DNA from: Sulfobacillus sp.
Lineage (GTDB): Bacteria > Bacillota > Sulfobacillia > Sulfobacillales > Sulfobacillaceae
Reading direction: 5' to 3'
Length of the DNA stretch: 64,000 bases
Assembly (NCBI GenBank): GCA_027309085.1
Contig: DAIDDL010000015.1
Coordinates: 18,348-82,347, forward strand
The stretch's first letter is position 1. Each line of letters opens with the position of its first letter. The position numbers were made by a program, and so were the translations under genes. This document shows, piece by piece, positions 11,083 through 21,938 of this stretch. The notes under the pieces are model-generated. The model saw only the letters and a program-made list of their open reading frames with translations, ran no database searches and was not told the origin of the DNA.

Positions 11083-11553
11083 TTACCAACGATAATGGGC
11101 GAATGCCTTGTTGGCGTCCGCCATGCGGTGCATTTCGTCTCGCTTTTTCACGGCTCCCCCCGCGCTTTGCGAGGCGTCCAGAATTTCATTGGCGAGGCGT
11201 TCGTCCATAGTGCGCTCTTGGCGATTGCGGGCATACTGCACCAGCCAGCGGATTGCCAGCGACTGACGGCGTTGCGGACGCACTTCGATCGGCACCTGGT
11301 ACGTCGCCCCACCCACACGCCGGGGTCTTACTTCCAACAGGGGTGTGGTGTTCTTCACCGCCGCGTCAAAAACTTCCATCGCATCTTTTCCGCTCTTTTC
11401 GGCCACAATATCAAATGCGCGGTACACAATGTGTTCTGCAAGGTTCTTTTTTCCGTCGAGCATGACCTTATTGGTCAGGGCCGCGACGAGCGGGCTATTA
11501 TAGACCGCGTCGGGAGTAATCTGGCGAACTCCCGCTGCTCCACGCCTAGGCAA
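11083..11553 (-). CDS. rpsG: 30S ribosomal protein S7
   Basis: 156 aa. [20 protein letters not shown] start and the conserved [21 protein letters not shown]7 nucleates assembly of the 30S head and lies at the E site. Second ribosomal gene of the str cluster. Confidence 0.97.
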   Translation of the reverse strand: MPRRGAAGVRQITPDAVYNSPLVAALTNKVMLDGKKNLAEHIVYRAFDIVAEKSGKDAMEVFDAAVKNTTPLLEVRPRRVGGATYQVPIEVRPQRRQSLAIRWLVQYARNRQERTMDERLANEILDASQSAGGAVKKRDEMHRMADANKAFAHYRW

Positions 11554-11584
11554 TGCTTTACCTCCCTCTTACTGCCACTCTTGT

Positions 11585-11971
11585 CTACTTCTTACCTGCT
11601 GGCTGATTCTTTTTGGCACCGTATTTGGACCGGCCCTGAGCGCGCTTCTGCACGCCACCCGCATCGAGCGTGCCACGGACGATGTGGTAACGGACGCCTG
11701 GCAAGTCTCGCACACGGCCTCCCCGCACCAGCACAACGGAATGCTCTTGAAGATTATGGCCAATTCCTGGAATATACGCGGTGATTTCTTCCCCGTTGGT
11801 AAGACGGACACGCGCCACTTTGCGCAGTGCAGAATTGGGTTTTTTGGGCGTCACGGTCTTTACGCTGATGCAGACGCCGCGTTTCTGCGGATTTCCGCGC
11901 AACGCAGGGGCCGTGGATTTCTTTGTCGTCTTCTTACGTCCATGTCGGATCAACTGATTAATTGTCGGCAC
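11585..11971 (-). CDS. rpsL: 30S ribosomal protein S12
   Basis: 128 aa, GTG start. Begins [12 protein letters not shown]. The decoding-centre motif [11 protein letters not shown] and the second loop [13 protein letters not shown] have wild-type residues at positions commonly mutated to streptomycin resistance. S12 monitors codon-anticodon pairing. Confidence 0.97.
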   Translation of the reverse strand: MPTINQLIRHGRKKTTKKSTAPALRGNPQKRGVCISVKTVTPKKPNSALRKVARVRLTNGEEITAYIPGIGHNLQEHSVVLVRGGRVRDLPGVRYHIVRGTLDAGGVQKRAQGRSKYGAKKNQPAGKK

Positions 11972-11986
11972 TACCTTGACCCCCTT

Positions 11987-12259
11987 TCACCGGTCTGGCA
12001 TTGATGCTCGTTCCGGCACTAGTGCTGCGCAAGCAGCACCTACTTCGATTCCGCACAATCGGCCAAGCTCATCCATAGTATCCACGTAGTCAATCGGAAT
12101 GCTGCGGTTTTGGCTTTGAATCGCAATGTCCTCAATGACACGGGCTTCGGCGTCTTTTGCGATGTACACATGCAACGCCGTCCCATGGGCAATTTTCTTC
12201 AAAGTCTCCCGCATACCGACAACCCGGCGCCGATTGTCTCGCAGCGCGTCGATATCCAT
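11987..12259 (-). CDS. rplGB: L7Ae-family K-turn RNA-binding protein (YbxF-like)
   Basis: 90 aa. The ALHVYIAKDAEARVIEDI segment and following alpha/beta pattern match the compact bacterial L7Ae proteins (YbxF/RplGB) encoded between rpoC and rpsL in Bacillus. These bind kink-turn RNA; the exact cellular role is uncertain. It is the first gene of the str transcription unit here, with a strong promoter starting about 40 nt upstream. Confidence 0.85.
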   Translation of the reverse strand: MDIDALRDNRRRVVGMRETLKKIAHGTALHVYIAKDAEARVIEDIAIQSQNRSIPIDYVDTMDELGRLCGIEVGAACAALVPERASMPDR

Positions 12260-12302
12260 TGGTCTGGCCTCCCGGCGGTTACAGGCTTAGACACACTAGG
12301 GT

Positions 12303-12331
12303 ATTTTATCATCGGAAAGGGGGCGTGTCAA
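12303..12331 (-). promoter_or_regulatory. Strong sigma-A-type promoter of the str/S10/spc superoperon
   Basis: On the minus strand TTGACA (12331-12326), a 17-nt spacer and TAAAAT (12308-12303) precede the L7Ae gene, whose ATG is at 12259. The -35 box is formed by the first six bases of the distal arm of the palindrome downstream of rpoC. A start site near 12297 would leave a leader of roughly 40 nt. Confidence 0.82.
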
Positions 12332-12347
12332 TTGACACGCCCCCTTT
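12316..12347. terminator. Perfect 32-nt palindrome between rpoC and the L7Ae gene
   Basis: Two 16-nt arms (AAAGGGGGCGTGTCAA and its complement) form a perfect inverted repeat beginning 11 nt after the rpoC stop. On the minus strand only TTTCC follows the stem, so it is a weak classical terminator; TTTT follows on the plus strand. Its right half overlaps the -35 box of the next operon. Confidence 0.75.
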
Positions 12348-12357
12348 TGGCGGCTTT

Positions 12358-15300
12358 CTACTTGATCAGTTCGTTCTCGAAGGGCGCCGTTACGGGGTCG
12401 TCCGCCCCTTCGATCACCACGTTGCGATATCGTGACATGCCAGTGCCTGCTGGAATCAGCTTGCCGATGATCACGTTTTCCTTGAGTCCGAGCAGCGGGT
12501 CCCTCTTGGCCTTGATCGAGGCCTCGGTCAGAACCCGGGTGGTTTCTTGAAAAGACGCCGCTGACAGGAACGAATCGGTCGCCAGAGAGGCTTTGGTGAT
12601 TCCCAGAACCACGGGCTTAGCCACTGCCGGGGTGCCCCCGCGCATGAGCACATCCGCGTTCTGGTCCTCAAAGTCGAACCGGTCCACCAAAGCGCCGGGA
12701 AGGAGCTCGGTATCTCCGGCTTCCTCGATTTTCACTTTCCGCATCATCTGGCGGACCATGACCTCAATGTGCTTGTCATTAATATCGACACCCTGCAGCC
12801 GGTAGACGCGCTGAACTTCCTGAAGCAGGTAGTTCTGAACCCCGCGGAGCCCGAGCACCCGCAAGAGGTCGTGCGGATTGACCGAGCCTTCGGTCAGCTC
12901 CCCGCCCTCTGCGATGTGGTCCCCGTCATGCACCTTGATGCGGGAGCCGAACGGGACCATGTAGGCCTGGGCCTCGCTCTGCTCATCGTGAATGACGGTG
13001 ATTTCACGGCGTCCCTTGTTTTCACCGATCTTCACGGTACCGGACGCCTCCGCAATAATGGCCTGGCCTTTGGGCTTGCGCGCCTCAAACAGCTCCTCAA
13101 CGCGGGGCAGACCTTGGGTGATGTCGTCCCCGGCCACGCCGCCCATGTGAAAGGTCCGCATAGTGAGCTGGGTTCCCGGTTCGCCGATGCTCTGGGCGGC
13201 GATGATGCCAACGGCCTCACCGACCTCCACGATGCCCCCGCGAGCCAGGTTGCGGCCGTAACAGGCCACACACACGCCAAACCTGGACTGGCACGTCTGC
13301 ACAGACCGGACTCTCAGTTCCTTAATCCCGGCATCCACAATCTCCTGGGCAATATCCTCCATAATAATCTCATTGGCCTGGATAATCAGCGCGCCCGTTT
13401 CCGGATGGCGCACATCTTCGGGAACCACACGTCCAACCAAGCGGTCATAGAGCCCCTCGATAGTTTGCCCGCCGTCTTTGATCTCCGAGACCAGGGTGCC
13501 CTGAGTCGTGCCGCAGTCCATTTCCCGCACAATCACATCTTGGGCCACGTCCACCAGACGGCGCGTCAGATAGCCCGAGTCTGCGGTCCGGAGCGCGGTA
13601 TCGGCGAGTCCCTTGCGGGCGCCGTGAGTCGACGTGAAATATTCCAGCACGGTCAGCCCTTCCCGGAAGTTTGCCCGGATTGGCAGTTCGATAATGCGTC
13701 CTGACGGGTCGGCCATCAGCCCACGCATTCCCGCCAGCTGTGAGATTTGCTGCACGTTACCACGGGCCCCTGACGTCGCCATCATGTAGACCGAGTTGTT
13801 CTTGTCCAGCGTATCCATGAGCGCCTGAGTCACCCGTTCCTTAGCCCGGGTCCAGATGCCAATGACGCGTTCATACCTCTCGTCACCCGTGATCAGGCCC
13901 CGGCGGTACTGTCGGGTAACCTGCAGCACCTCTTCCTCCGCGTCCGCGAGGATCTGCTTTTTGGCGTCGGGAATGACGATATCCGATACCGCAATCGTCA
14001 CTCCGGCCTTGGTGGCGAAATTGAAGCCCAAGGCTTTGATCCGGTCCAGCGTCTCCGCAGTGATATCGTTGCCGTAGGTGCGGAACAGATTGGCCACAAT
14101 AGTGGCCAGTGCCTTGCGGCCCACCGTGTGGTCAATGAAGCGCAGTCCCTGCGGAAGCGCGTCGTTAAAGAGGAAGCGGCCCAGGGTCGACACCTGCTTG
14201 ACTCCGTCATAGCGCATGGTAATGCGGGCATGCAAATCCAGAACTCCCTGCGAATAGGCCATTTCGCCCTCGGCCAGGTCAGCTAGGATCATGCCCTCGC
14301 CTTTAACGTTTTCTTTATCCATCGTCAGGTAGTAGGAGCCCAGCACCATGTCCTGGGTCGGCGTGACCACAGGCTGCCCGTCTTTCGGGTTGAGGATGTT
14401 CTGCGTAGACAGCATCAGCACGCGGGCTTCCGACTGCGCCTCCGCAGACAGCGGCACATGCACGGCCATTTGGTCGCCATCGAAGTCAGCGTTGTAGGCC
14501 GTGCAGACCAGCGGGTGAATTTGAATCGCCCGGCCTTCCACCAGCACAGGCTCAAAGGCCTGAATTCCCAGACGGTGCAAAGTTGGCGCTCGGTTCAAGA
14601 GCACCGGATGCTCTTTAATGACATCTTCCAGCACGTCCCAGACCTCGGGCCGGACTCGTTCCACCATACGCTTGGCGGATTTGATATTGTGGGCATAGCC
14701 CTCGTTCACCAGTTTCTTCATCACAAACGGCTTGAACAGTTCAAGCGCCATCTCTTTAGGCAGACCGCACTGATGCATTTTTAGCTTCGGGCCCACCACA
14801 ATCACCGAACGGCCCGAGTAGTCAACCCGCTTCCCTAAAAGGTTCTGGCGGAACCGGCCCTGCTTGCCCTTCAGCATGTCGGACAGCGACTTGAGGGGAC
14901 GGTTGCCTGGACCGGTCACCGGACGGCCGCGGCGGCCGTTGTCAATCAGAGCATCAACAGCCTCTTGCAGCATCCGCTTTTCGTTTCGGACAATAATGTC
15001 CGGCGCGCCAAGGTCCAAGAGCCTCTTGAGACGGTTGTTGCGATTGATAACCCGGCGGTACAGGTCGTTCAGGTCCGAGGTGGCAAACCGCCCTCCGTCG
15101 AGTTGCACCATGGGCCGCAGGTCCGGGGGAATGACCGGAATGACATCGAGAATCATCCAGTCGGGACGGTTGCCCGACTGCCGGAATGCCTCCACCACTT
15201 CCAGACGGCGGATGGCGCGGATACGGCGCTGGCCCGACGAGCTGTTGAGTTCGCCGCGCAGCTCCTGCGAGAGACCCTCCAGGTCAAGTTCCGCCAGCAG

Positions 15301-15831
15301 CTCTTTGACCGCTTCCGCCCCCATGCCGGCACGGAAATGGGAACCATACTTCTCCCGGTACTCCCGATATTCCGACTCGACCAGGAGCTGCTTTTTCATC
15401 AGCGGGGTCGTCCCCGGTTCAATGACCACATAAGCGGCAAAGTACAGCACTTTCTCCAAGGCCCGGGGCGACATGTCCAGAATCAGGCCCATTCGCGACG
15501 GGATGCCTTTGAAGTACCAGATGTGAGACACGGGAGCGGCCAGTTCAATGTGGCCCATGCGCTCCCGGCGCACCTTGGACCGCGTGACCTCCACACCGCA
15601 ACGGTCGCAAACCACCCCTTTATAGCGAACGCGCTTATACTTTCCGCAATGGCACTCCCAGTCCTTGGTCGGTCCAAAAATCTTCTCGCAGAACAGTCCT
15701 TCACGCTCAGGCTTCAGTGTCCGGTAATTGATCGTTTCCGGCTTTTTCACTTCACCTTTTGACCATTCCCGTATCTGTTCAGGAGATGCCAGAGCAATGC
15801 GCATCGAGTCAAAGTGGTTTACATCTAACAT
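12358..15831 (-). CDS. rpoC: RNA polymerase beta' subunit
   Basis: 1157 aa. Contains the catalytic [12 protein letters not shown] motif that binds the active-site magnesium, the N-terminal zinc ribbon (CHCGKYKR...CDRC, about residues 60-78), and a second cysteine cluster ([13 protein letters not shown]). Length is slightly below B. subtilis RpoC (about 1199 aa). It follows rpoB after 20 nt and ends just before a palindrome that overlaps the next promoter. Confidence 0.98.
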   Translation of the reverse strand: MLDVNHFDSMRIALASPEQIREWSKGEVKKPETINYRTLKPEREGLFCEKIFGPTKDWECHCGKYKRVRYKGVVCDRCGVEVTRSKVRRERMGHIELAAPVSHIWYFKGIPSRMGLILDMSPRALEKVLYFAAYVVIEPGTTPLMKKQLLVESEYREYREKYGSHFRAGMGAEAVKELLAELDLEGLSQELRGELNSSSGQRRIRAIRRLEVVEAFRQSGNRPDWMILDVIPVIPPDLRPMVQLDGGRFATSDLNDLYRRVINRNNRLKRLLDLGAPDIIVRNEKRMLQEAVDALIDNGRRGRPVTGPGNRPLKSLSDMLKGKQGRFRQNLLGKRVDYSGRSVIVVGPKLKMHQCGLPKEMALELFKPFVMKKLVNEGYAHNIKSAKRMVERVRPEVWDVLEDVIKEHPVLLNRAPTLHRLGIQAFEPVLVEGRAIQIHPLVCTAYNADFDGDQMAVHVPLSAEAQSEARVLMLSTQNILNPKDGQPVVTPTQDMVLGSYYLTMDKENVKGEGMILADLAEGEMAYSQGVLDLHARITMRYDGVKQVSTLGRFLFNDALPQGLRFIDHTVGRKALATIVANLFRTYGNDITAETLDRIKALGFNFATKAGVTIAVSDIVIPDAKKQILADAEEEVLQVTRQYRRGLITGDERYERVIGIWTRAKERVTQALMDTLDKNNSVYMMATSGARGNVQQISQLAGMRGLMADPSGRIIELPIRANFREGLTVLEYFTSTHGARKGLADTALRTADSGYLTRRLVDVAQDVIVREMDCGTTQGTLVSEIKDGGQTIEGLYDRLVGRVVPEDVRHPETGALIIQANEIIMEDIAQEIVDAGIKELRVRSVQTCQSRFGVCVACYGRNLARGGIVEVGEAVGIIAAQSIGEPGTQLTMRTFHMGGVAGDDITQGLPRVEELFEARKPKGQAIIAEASGTVKIGENKGRREITVIHDEQSEAQAYMVPFGSRIKVHDGDHIAEGGELTEGSVNPHDLLRVLGLRGVQNYLLQEVQRVYRLQGVDINDKHIEVMVRQMMRKVKIEEAGDTELLPGALVDRFDFEDQNADVLMRGGTPAVAKPVVLGITKASLATDSFLSAASFQETTRVLTEASIKAKRDPLLGLKENVIIGKLIPAGTGMSRYRNVVIEGADDPVTAPFENELIK

Positions 15832-15851
15832 CGAGTTGGATCCCTCCCGGT

Positions 15852-18800
15852 CTAGTAATCCTCGCCGTCTCCGCTGCCCTCTCCGTCCGGGTCTTCGCTG
15901 CTGCCTTCATCGGGCGGTTCATCGAACTCAGAGTCCTCGGACCCCTTGCGGAGAATCGCATAGGCGTTTTCTGCCTGCTCGTCGAAGTTCATGCCGCGTC
16001 CCGGAGCAAACTCTTCGGGCCTTCCACCCTCTGTGTCTTCCATGAGACGGTGCAGGTCCTGACCCTCCGTCTCCTCAATGGCCTCCGGCAGGAGATCAAA
16101 TGTCCGCTGGTCATTGGCCGGTTCATCGTCCAATTCCCGCATCTCGATTTCCTCGTCATTCTCGTTGAGGATTTTGACATCCAGACCAAGACTCTGCAAT
16201 TCTTTAATGAGGACCTTAAAGGACTCCGGCACCCCAGGCTCGGGAACGTTCTCCCCTTTGACAATAGCCTCATAGGTCTTCACCCGCCCAACCACGTCGT
16301 CGGATTTGACTGTCAGCAATTCCTGCAGGGTATAAGCAGCCCCATAGGCCTCCAGCGCCCACACTTCCATTTCTCCAAAACGCTGCCCGCCGAACTGGGC
16401 TTTGCCTCCCAATGGCTGCTGGGTCACCAGCGAGTAGGGTCCCGTGGACCGGGCATGAATCTTGTCGTCCACCAGGTGGGCCAGTTTGAGCATGTAAACC
16501 ACTCCCACCGTCACCTCGTTGTCAAAGGCTTCCCCGGTCCGCCCATCGTACAGGGGAGTTTTCCCGGAGGCCGGCAGGTGCGCGTCCTGAAACATGCGGG
16601 TGAGGTCTTCTTCCCGGGCCCCGTCAAAGACCGGGGTCGCCACCTTCATCCCCAGCGCCCGCGCCGCCCAGCCCAAGTGGGTCTCTAGAACCTGTCCGAT
16701 ATTCATCCGGCTTGGCACGCCCAGCGGATTCAGCACAATTTCCACGGGAGTCCCGTCTGGAAGGAACGGCATATCCTCCTCAGGGAGAATGCGGGAAATG
16801 ACCCCTTTGTTTCCATGCCGCCCTGCCATTTTGTCGCCTTCCGAGATCTTCCGTTTCTGCGCGATGTACACCTGGACCAGCTGATTCACGCCAGGCGACA
16901 GTTCGTCTCCCTGGTCACGGGTAAACACCTTCACATCCACGATGATCCCTGACTCGCCGTGGGGCACACGCAACGACGTGTCACGGACTTCACGGGCCTT
17001 CTCGCCGAAAATAGCGCGCAGAAGGCGCTCCTCTGCGGTGAGCTCCGTCTCCCCTTTCGGGGTGACCTTGCCCACGAGCACATCGCCTGGCCGGACCTCG
17101 GCGCCGATGCGAATAATGCCGCGATCGTCAAGGTCTTTGAGCACTTCTTCTCCGACGTTGGGAATGTCGCGCGTGATTTCTTCTGGTCCGAGTTTCGTAT
17201 CACGGGCATCACATTCATATTCTTCAATGTGAATCGACGTAAATACGTCATTCTTGACCAGTTTTTCACTGAGAAGAATCGCATCTTCGTAGTTGTAGCC
17301 TTCCCATGGCATGAAGGCCACCACCACATTGCGGCCTAGGGCCAATTCGCCCTTGTCGGTCGAAGGGCCATCCGCAATGATCTCCCCTGCCTCTACACGC
17401 TGCCCCTTGCGCACAATGGGCTTCTGATTGATGCACGTGCCCTGGTTGGACCGCGTGAACTTTAGCAGTTTGTACGTGGACATGGTGTGGTCATCATTTT
17501 TCACGGTAATCTGGTCGGCCTGGATGCGGTCGATCACCCCGTCCTTTTCACTGATGCTGACCACGCCGGAATCCCGCGCCGCCTTTGCCTCCATCCCTGT
17601 GCCCACAACCGGAGAGTCAGGCACCAGCAAAGGCACCGCCTGCCGCTGCATGTTAGCGCCCATCAAAGCCCTGTTGGCATCGTCATGTTCCAAAAAGGGA
17701 ATCAGCGCCGTAGCAATCGAGACCACCTGCTTTGGCGAGACATCCATGTAGTCGACCCGTTCCGGCGTCTCTTCCAGAATCTCATGGCGCGAGCGCACCG
17801 TGACCCGTGGAGCCACGAAATGGCCGTCATCGCTTAACGGCTCATTGGCCTGGGCAATAACTGTGTCATCTTCTTCGTCGGCAGTCAGGTAAACAATCTC
17901 ATCCGTGACCCGGCCATGGTCTTTGTCAACCTTGCGGTAGGGCGTCTCGATAAAGCCATAGGCATTGATGCGGGCAAATGTGGACAAGGACCCAATCAGA
18001 CCGATGTTGGGACCTTCTGGGGTCTCAATGGGGCACATGCGCCCATAATGGGAATGGTGGACATCGCGCACTTCAAATCCTGCCCGCTCACGCGAGAGAC
18101 CGCCCGGCCCCAGAGCGGAAAGCCGCCTCTTGTGGGTGAGCTCTGCCAGAGGATTGGTCTGGTCCATAAACTGCGAGAGCTGGGATGACCCAAAAAACTC
18201 CTTCACGGCAGCCACGACCGGGCGGATATTGATCAGGGCCTGAGGGGTGATGGACTCAATGTCCTGAATCGTCATCCGCTCACGCACCACCCGCTCCATG
18301 CGGCTGAGACCGACCCGAAACTGGTTTTGCAGCAGTTCCCCTACGGAACGCAGGCGGCGATTGCCCAAATGGTCGATATCATCCGTGGTCCCGATCCCCT
18401 CAAACAGGGTCGTCAAATAGTTGAAACAGGCTACAATATCTTCACGGGTGACCGTTTTCACAGTGCCGTCAGGCTGCCCGTTGGACACCACCATGACTTC
18501 TTCGCCATTGGCGAGCCCGACATGAATGGTCTTGACCTTGGCCGCGTCCAACGCGATGGCCTGCTCCCGCTCAATATGGTCGCCTTCGCGGGCCAGTATT
18601 TCCCCGGTGTCAGGGTGGACAATAGTCTCCATCGCCGTCGTGCCCACAATGCGGCGCCGCAGGGAGAGCTTCTTGTTGAATTTGTAGCGGCCCACGTTTG
18701 CCAGATCGTAGCGCTTAGCATCAAAAAACAGCGACTGCAGCAGGCTCTGCGCACTCTCTACGGTAGGGGGCTCACCGGGGCGCAAGCGCTTGTAGATCTC

Positions 18801-19496
18801 GATCAGCGCTTCCTCTTGGGTCTTGGCCGCATCCTTGGACAGAGTGGTCTGGATGCGCTCGTCGTCCCCGACCGCCTCAATAATCTGCGCATCTGTGCCA
18901 AAGCCGAGAGCCCTGAGCAGAATGGTGGCTGGCAGTTTCCGGGTGCGGTCTATCCGCACCGACAAAACATCGTTGGAATCGGATTCAAATTCCAGCCAGG
19001 CTCCCCGGTTCGGAATCATGGTCGCAAAATACAACCGCTTGCCCGACGGGTCAATCTGCTCGCCGAAGTAAACGCCAGGGGAGCGCACTAATTGGGAGAC
19101 AATCACCCGCTCGGCGCCATTGATGATAAAGGTCCCTTTGTCCGTCATGAGCGGAAAATCGCCCATGAAAACATCTTGTTCCTTGACCTCTCCGGTCTCT
19201 TTGTTAATCAGGCGCACACGCACGTGCAGAGGAGCTGCAAAGGTCACGTCCCGGGCTTTACACTCTTCTACCGAATATTTTGGGGTCTTCAAATTGTAAT
19301 CCACAAACTCTAAAATCAGATTGCCAGTAAAATCTTGAATAGGGGAGATGTCGCGGAACATCTCCCGCAATCCTTCGCGCAGAAACCACTGGTACGAATT
19401 CTGCTGAATCTCAATGAGATTGGGCATGTCAAGAACTTCGTTGATGCGCGCAAAAGACACCCGCTGCGGGTGCTCGGCTTGGAGAGGATAAGCCAT
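15852..19496 (-). CDS. rpoB: RNA polymerase beta subunit
   Basis: 1214 aa. The rifampicin region reads [20 protein letters not shown] then [11 protein letters not shown], with residues typical of sensitive enzymes. The C-terminal part contains [17 protein letters not shown] residues (read as [13 protein letters not shown]). The last 50 or so residues form an acidic low-complexity tail rich in E, D, S, P and G. Start ATG at 19496 with an AAGGAG ribosome-binding site; about 100 nt of leader follow the promoter at 19604-19632. Confidence 0.98.
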   Translation of the reverse strand: MAYPLQAEHPQRVSFARINEVLDMPNLIEIQQNSYQWFLREGLREMFRDISPIQDFTGNLILEFVDYNLKTPKYSVEECKARDVTFAAPLHVRVRLINKETGEVKEQDVFMGDFPLMTDKGTFIINGAERVIVSQLVRSPGVYFGEQIDPSGKRLYFATMIPNRGAWLEFESDSNDVLSVRIDRTRKLPATILLRALGFGTDAQIIEAVGDDERIQTTLSKDAAKTQEEALIEIYKRLRPGEPPTVESAQSLLQSLFFDAKRYDLANVGRYKFNKKLSLRRRIVGTTAMETIVHPDTGEILAREGDHIEREQAIALDAAKVKTIHVGLANGEEVMVVSNGQPDGTVKTVTREDIVACFNYLTTLFEGIGTTDDIDHLGNRRLRSVGELLQNQFRVGLSRMERVVRERMTIQDIESITPQALINIRPVVAAVKEFFGSSQLSQFMDQTNPLAELTHKRRLSALGPGGLSRERAGFEVRDVHHSHYGRMCPIETPEGPNIGLIGSLSTFARINAYGFIETPYRKVDKDHGRVTDEIVYLTADEEDDTVIAQANEPLSDDGHFVAPRVTVRSRHEILEETPERVDYMDVSPKQVVSIATALIPFLEHDDANRALMGANMQRQAVPLLVPDSPVVGTGMEAKAARDSGVVSISEKDGVIDRIQADQITVKNDDHTMSTYKLLKFTRSNQGTCINQKPIVRKGQRVEAGEIIADGPSTDKGELALGRNVVVAFMPWEGYNYEDAILLSEKLVKNDVFTSIHIEEYECDARDTKLGPEEITRDIPNVGEEVLKDLDDRGIIRIGAEVRPGDVLVGKVTPKGETELTAEERLLRAIFGEKAREVRDTSLRVPHGESGIIVDVKVFTRDQGDELSPGVNQLVQVYIAQKRKISEGDKMAGRHGNKGVISRILPEEDMPFLPDGTPVEIVLNPLGVPSRMNIGQVLETHLGWAARALGMKVATPVFDGAREEDLTRMFQDAHLPASGKTPLYDGRTGEAFDNEVTVGVVYMLKLAHLVDDKIHARSTGPYSLVTQQPLGGKAQFGGQRFGEMEVWALEAYGAAYTLQELLTVKSDDVVGRVKTYEAIVKGENVPEPGVPESFKVLIKELQSLGLDVKILNENDEEIEMRELDDEPANDQRTFDLLPEAIEETEGQDLHRLMEDTEGGRPEEFAPGRGMNFDEQAENAYAILRKGSEDSEFDEPPDEGSSEDPDGEGSGDGEDY

Positions 19497-19603
19497 TCAC
19501 AGTCAGCTCCTTGTTCTGATTTAGGTCCCAATGGTTGCGCGGTTCGTTGCCGACACCTGTCAACTGTTGGTATGAATTGGCTTATAAAATATGGCAATTA
19601 AAA

Positions 19604-19632
19604 ATAATATCACAAGCCCACCCCTAGGTCAA
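19604..19632 (-). promoter_or_regulatory. rpoBC promoter
   Basis: TTGACC (19632-19627), a 17-nt spacer and TATTAT (19609-19604) on the minus strand. The whole -35 box lies in the distal arm of the hairpin after rplL. Predicted start near 19597, leaving about 100 nt of leader before rpoB. Confidence 0.8.
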
Positions 19633-19650
19633 GAAATAAATTTCCTGACC
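19627..19650 (-). terminator. Hairpin between rplL and rpoB
   Basis: Arms GGTCAGGAAA (19650-19641) and TTTCTTGACC (19636-19627) pair over 10 bp with one G-U pair and a 4-nt loop. No T-tract follows on the minus strand, so termination would be partial at best. The distal arm holds the rpoB -35 box. Confidence 0.6.
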
Positions 19651-19686
19651 CCGAGGAGGGCTAAACATGGCACGCTTACTGCGCGA

Positions 19687-20070
19687 CTATTTGACTTGAG
19701 CGGTTGCTCCCGCTTCTTCCAATTTAGCCTTCGCTGCATCGGCATCCGCCTTCGAAATCTTCTCCTTCACCGGCTTGGGAGCCCCGTCGACCAAAGCTTT
19801 CGCTTCTGTCAGAGAAAGACCAGTCAATTCACGAACGGCTTTGATAACCTGGACCTTTTTGTCGCCAGCGGCAGTCAGGATCACATCAAACTCTGTCTGC
19901 TCGACCTCTTCTGCTACTGGAGCCGCGCCGCCAGCCGCCGGAGCAGCTGCCATGGCGACAGGAGCTGCCGCCGTCACACCGAATTCTTCTTCCAATGCCT
20001 TGACTAACTGCGATAATTCTAGCACATTCATCTCTTTCACGGTTTCAATAATCTCTTCAACCTTGGCCAT
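19687..20070 (-). CDS. rplL: 50S ribosomal protein L7/L12
   Basis: 127 aa. N-terminal dimerisation helix ([20 protein letters not shown]), an Ala/Pro-rich hinge, and the factor-binding C-terminal domain with [21 protein letters not shown]12 forms the stalk that recruits translational GTPases. It follows rplJ by about 30 nt with an AAGGAG ribosome-binding site. Confidence 0.97.
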   Translation of the reverse strand: MAKVEEIIETVKEMNVLELSQLVKALEEEFGVTAAAPVAMAAAPAAGGAAPVAEEVEQTEFDVILTAAGDKKVQVIKAVRELTGLSLTEAKALVDGAPKPVKEKISKADADAAKAKLEEAGATAQVK

Positions 20071-20102
20071 TAATTTTCCTCCTTAGATATCCTGAATGTT
20101 TC

Positions 20103-20624
20103 TCAGGCCTGTTCTTTTTGTTGGCGCACCTGGTCGAGGGCGCGCGCCAGATTTGTCATCGGTGCATTCAGCACCCAGACAAACTGCTGGATAGGAGCGT
20201 TCAGAGTTCCTACCAGCTTGCTTAGCAAGACTTCGCGGCTGGGAAGGTCCGCCAGTTCGCGGACACTCTGCGCCGATAAAGCCTGTTTTCCTAAGATTCC
20301 CGCCTTAATTTCCATTTTGCGGAATTCCCGTACGGCCTGCGTCATCATCTTGGCCGCCATCACCGGATCATCGTGCGAAAATGCCACGGCCGTAGGACCC
20401 TCAAGGTAGGGTTCCAGTCCGTCAATGCCGACTTCGTCGGCGGCCCGCTTGATCAAGGTGTTTTTGATAACCTTGAAAGAGACGCCACCCTTGCGAAGAT
20501 TCTCCCGCAACTGGCCAAGCTGCTGCACCGTCAAGCCGCGGTAATTGGCTAACACAGCGCCAGACGCCGCTTGCAGTTCTTGGCGGGTCTCTTCAATGAC
20601 TTGCGCTTTTTGTGGTGTTGGCAC
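20103..20624 (-). CDS. rplJ: 50S ribosomal protein L10
   Basis: 173 aa from the GTG at 20624, which follows an AGGGGGGTG ribosome-binding site; the frame is open further upstream but lies in the leader RNA. Conserved LANYRGLTVQQLGQLRENLR and the C-terminal stalk helix are present. L10 anchors L12 dimers and, in the family, represses its own operon through the leader. Confidence 0.96.
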   Translation of the reverse strand: MPTPQKAQVIEETRQELQAASGAVLANYRGLTVQQLGQLRENLRKGGVSFKVIKNTLIKRAADEVGIDGLEPYLEGPTAVAFSHDDPVMAAKMMTQAVREFRKMEIKAGILGKQALSAQSVRELADLPSREVLLSKLVGTLNAPIQQFVWVLNAPMTNLARALDQVRQQKEQA

Positions 20625-20639
20625 ACATTCACCCCCCTT

Positions 20640-20756
20640 AAACAAAAAATACCTCCACCCAAGAACGGCAGAGGATATGCTCAGCAATAAACATCTCCGA
20701 AATTCTACCTAAGCGGGATATTGAGCCGAGGTCGGCACCCACTGTCTTGGGTTCGG
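20640..20756 (-). promoter_or_regulatory. L10-type leader RNA of rplJL
   Basis: The transcript upstream of rplJ has the elements of the bacterial L10 leader: a CAAGACAGTGGGTGCCGA segment, a GGCTCAATATCCCGC segment that can pair with it, and a terminal stem-loop. In the family this RNA binds the L10(L12)4 complex and lowers rplJL expression. The identification rests on sequence similarity and position. Confidence 0.7.
20644..20678 (-). terminator. Attenuator-like terminator in the rplJ leader
   Basis: On the minus strand ATATCCTC pairs with GGAGGTAT around a loop containing TGCCGTTCTTGGGT, followed by TTTTTTG. It is an intrinsic-terminator shape about 20 nt before the rplJ start, as expected for attenuation within L10 leaders of Firmicutes. 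Confidence 0.65.
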
Positions 20757-20761
20757 CAATA

Positions 20762-20804
20762 AAGGTACCACGAAGCCCGTGAAAAATCAACAATTTTTCG
20801 CGGG
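20762..20804 (-). promoter_or_regulatory. Possible rplJL promoter overlapping a hairpin
   Basis: A hairpin CCCGCGAAAAA / TTTTTCACGGG (20804-20776, one mismatch) carries in its loop and distal arm TTGATT (20790-20785). After 17 nt there is TACCTT (20767-20762) preceded by TGG. The -10 match is weak, so this is tentative. Confidence 0.4.
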
Positions 20805-20824
20805 AGGCATTCAGGTCTTCGGTG

Positions 20825-21125
20825 ATCTAGGCATCTTGGCCTCCAGGCATCGGCGTAGCCCCCGTGGCCACGCTCAGGAGGATGATCCCGGTGCAGATAC
20901 CATGATGAGCCCTTGCAGGATGTGGTGAAAATGCTCGGTGCGCCCCCCTCCCACGATAGCCAGAACGGATCCCAGCACTGCCGCCAAACCAGTATGCGGC
21001 TGACGGACCCTGCCGCAGCACTGGCCGCCTATTATTTGCAATATAGCATAGGGCACCGCCGAACGGTGGCGAAGGACGCCTGAGGGGAGATAAATGGCTG
21101 GCAAAAGATACCACCGGCCTCAACA
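20825..21125 (-). other. Gap between rplA and rplJ; possible decayed membrane gene
   Basis: No intact gene is convincing. On the minus strand one frame gives HTGLAAVLGSVLAIVGGG and HFHHILQGLIMV, and a second frame continues GTGIILLSV-like residues (CTGIILLSVATGAT). This could be a frameshifted small hydrophobic protein, or chance. Confidence 0.25.
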
Positions 21126-21129
21126 ATGC

Positions 21130-21164
21130 CCAAGAAGCTCCAGCACATTGCCGGAGCTTCTTGG
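21130..21164. terminator. 12-bp hairpin downstream of rplA
   Basis: Perfect arms CCAAGAAGCTCC (21130-21141) and GGAGCTTCTTGG (21153-21164) lie about 30 nt beyond the rplA stop. No T-run follows on the minus strand. Likely marks the 3' end of the rpmG-rplA unit. Confidence 0.6.
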
Positions 21165-21191
21165 ATGGCGCAGCAGAACCTTCTCGCCTGG

Positions 21192-21890
21192 TTAAATGGC
21201 ACGCTGGGCGGACTGCGGGTTGACGCGGATTCCCGGGCCCATCGTCGTGGAGATGGTAATCGACTTCAGGTAGACACCTTTGGCCGTAGTCGGGCGGGCC
21301 TTGTTCAGCGCGTCGACCAGCACCGCCAGGTTTTCTTCGAGCTGCTCCGGAGCAAAGCTCGCTTTCCCGATAGGAGCATGGACAATTCCCGCTTTCTCGG
21401 TCCGGAACTCGATTTTACCGGCCTTGATCTCCTTGACAGCGGTCGCTACATCAAAAGTGACCGTCCCAGTCTTGGGGTTAGGCATCAGGCCCTTGGGGCC
21501 GAGAATCTTTCCCAAACGCCCCACAAGCGCCATAATATCCGGGGTGGCTACGGCCACATCAAAGTCCGTCCACCCTCCCTGCACCCGTTCCGCCAAATCC
21601 TCGGCGCCCACGACGTCGGCGCCAGCCTCTTCAGCTTCCTTGGCCTTTTCGCCTTTGGCAAATACTGCCACACGCTGGGTTTTGCCAATGCCCTGAGGGA
21701 GCACGACAGCACCCCGCACGACCTGGTCAGAGTGACGCGGGTCCACCCCGAGACGGATGGCCACCTCAACGGTTTCGTCGAATTTGGCATGCGCGGTGTC
21801 TTTGGCTAGCTGTATGGCGGCAATGGCATCATAGAGACGGCCTTTTTCAATCTGGCTGTTTGCTTCTGCATATCGTTTTCCTAGACTCAC
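21192..21890 (-). CDS. rplA: 50S ribosomal protein L1
   Basis: 232 aa from GTG at 21890, which has an AAGGAGGG ribosome-binding site 6 nt upstream. Starts [20 protein letters not shown] and contains [15 protein letters not shown], the L1 signature. L1 forms the mobile E-site stalk. Follows rplK closely. Confidence 0.96.
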   Translation of the reverse strand: MSLGKRYAEANSQIEKGRLYDAIAAIQLAKDTAHAKFDETVEVAIRLGVDPRHSDQVVRGAVVLPQGIGKTQRVAVFAKGEKAKEAEEAGADVVGAEDLAERVQGGWTDFDVAVATPDIMALVGRLGKILGPKGLMPNPKTGTVTFDVATAVKEIKAGKIEFRTEKAGIVHAPIGKASFAPEQLEENLAVLVDALNKARPTTAKGVYLKSITISTTMGPGIRVNPQSAQRAI

Positions 21891-21938
21891 TCTAAACCCT
21901 CCTTGTGGTACAGCGGCTTGGTAGCCTCCCACGAAGCT

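Noticed and set aside
12769..16688. Long plus-strand open frames opposite rpoC and rpoB (about 310 aa each)
   Set aside because: They are mirror frames of conserved GC-rich genes, with no ribosome-binding sites or family features.
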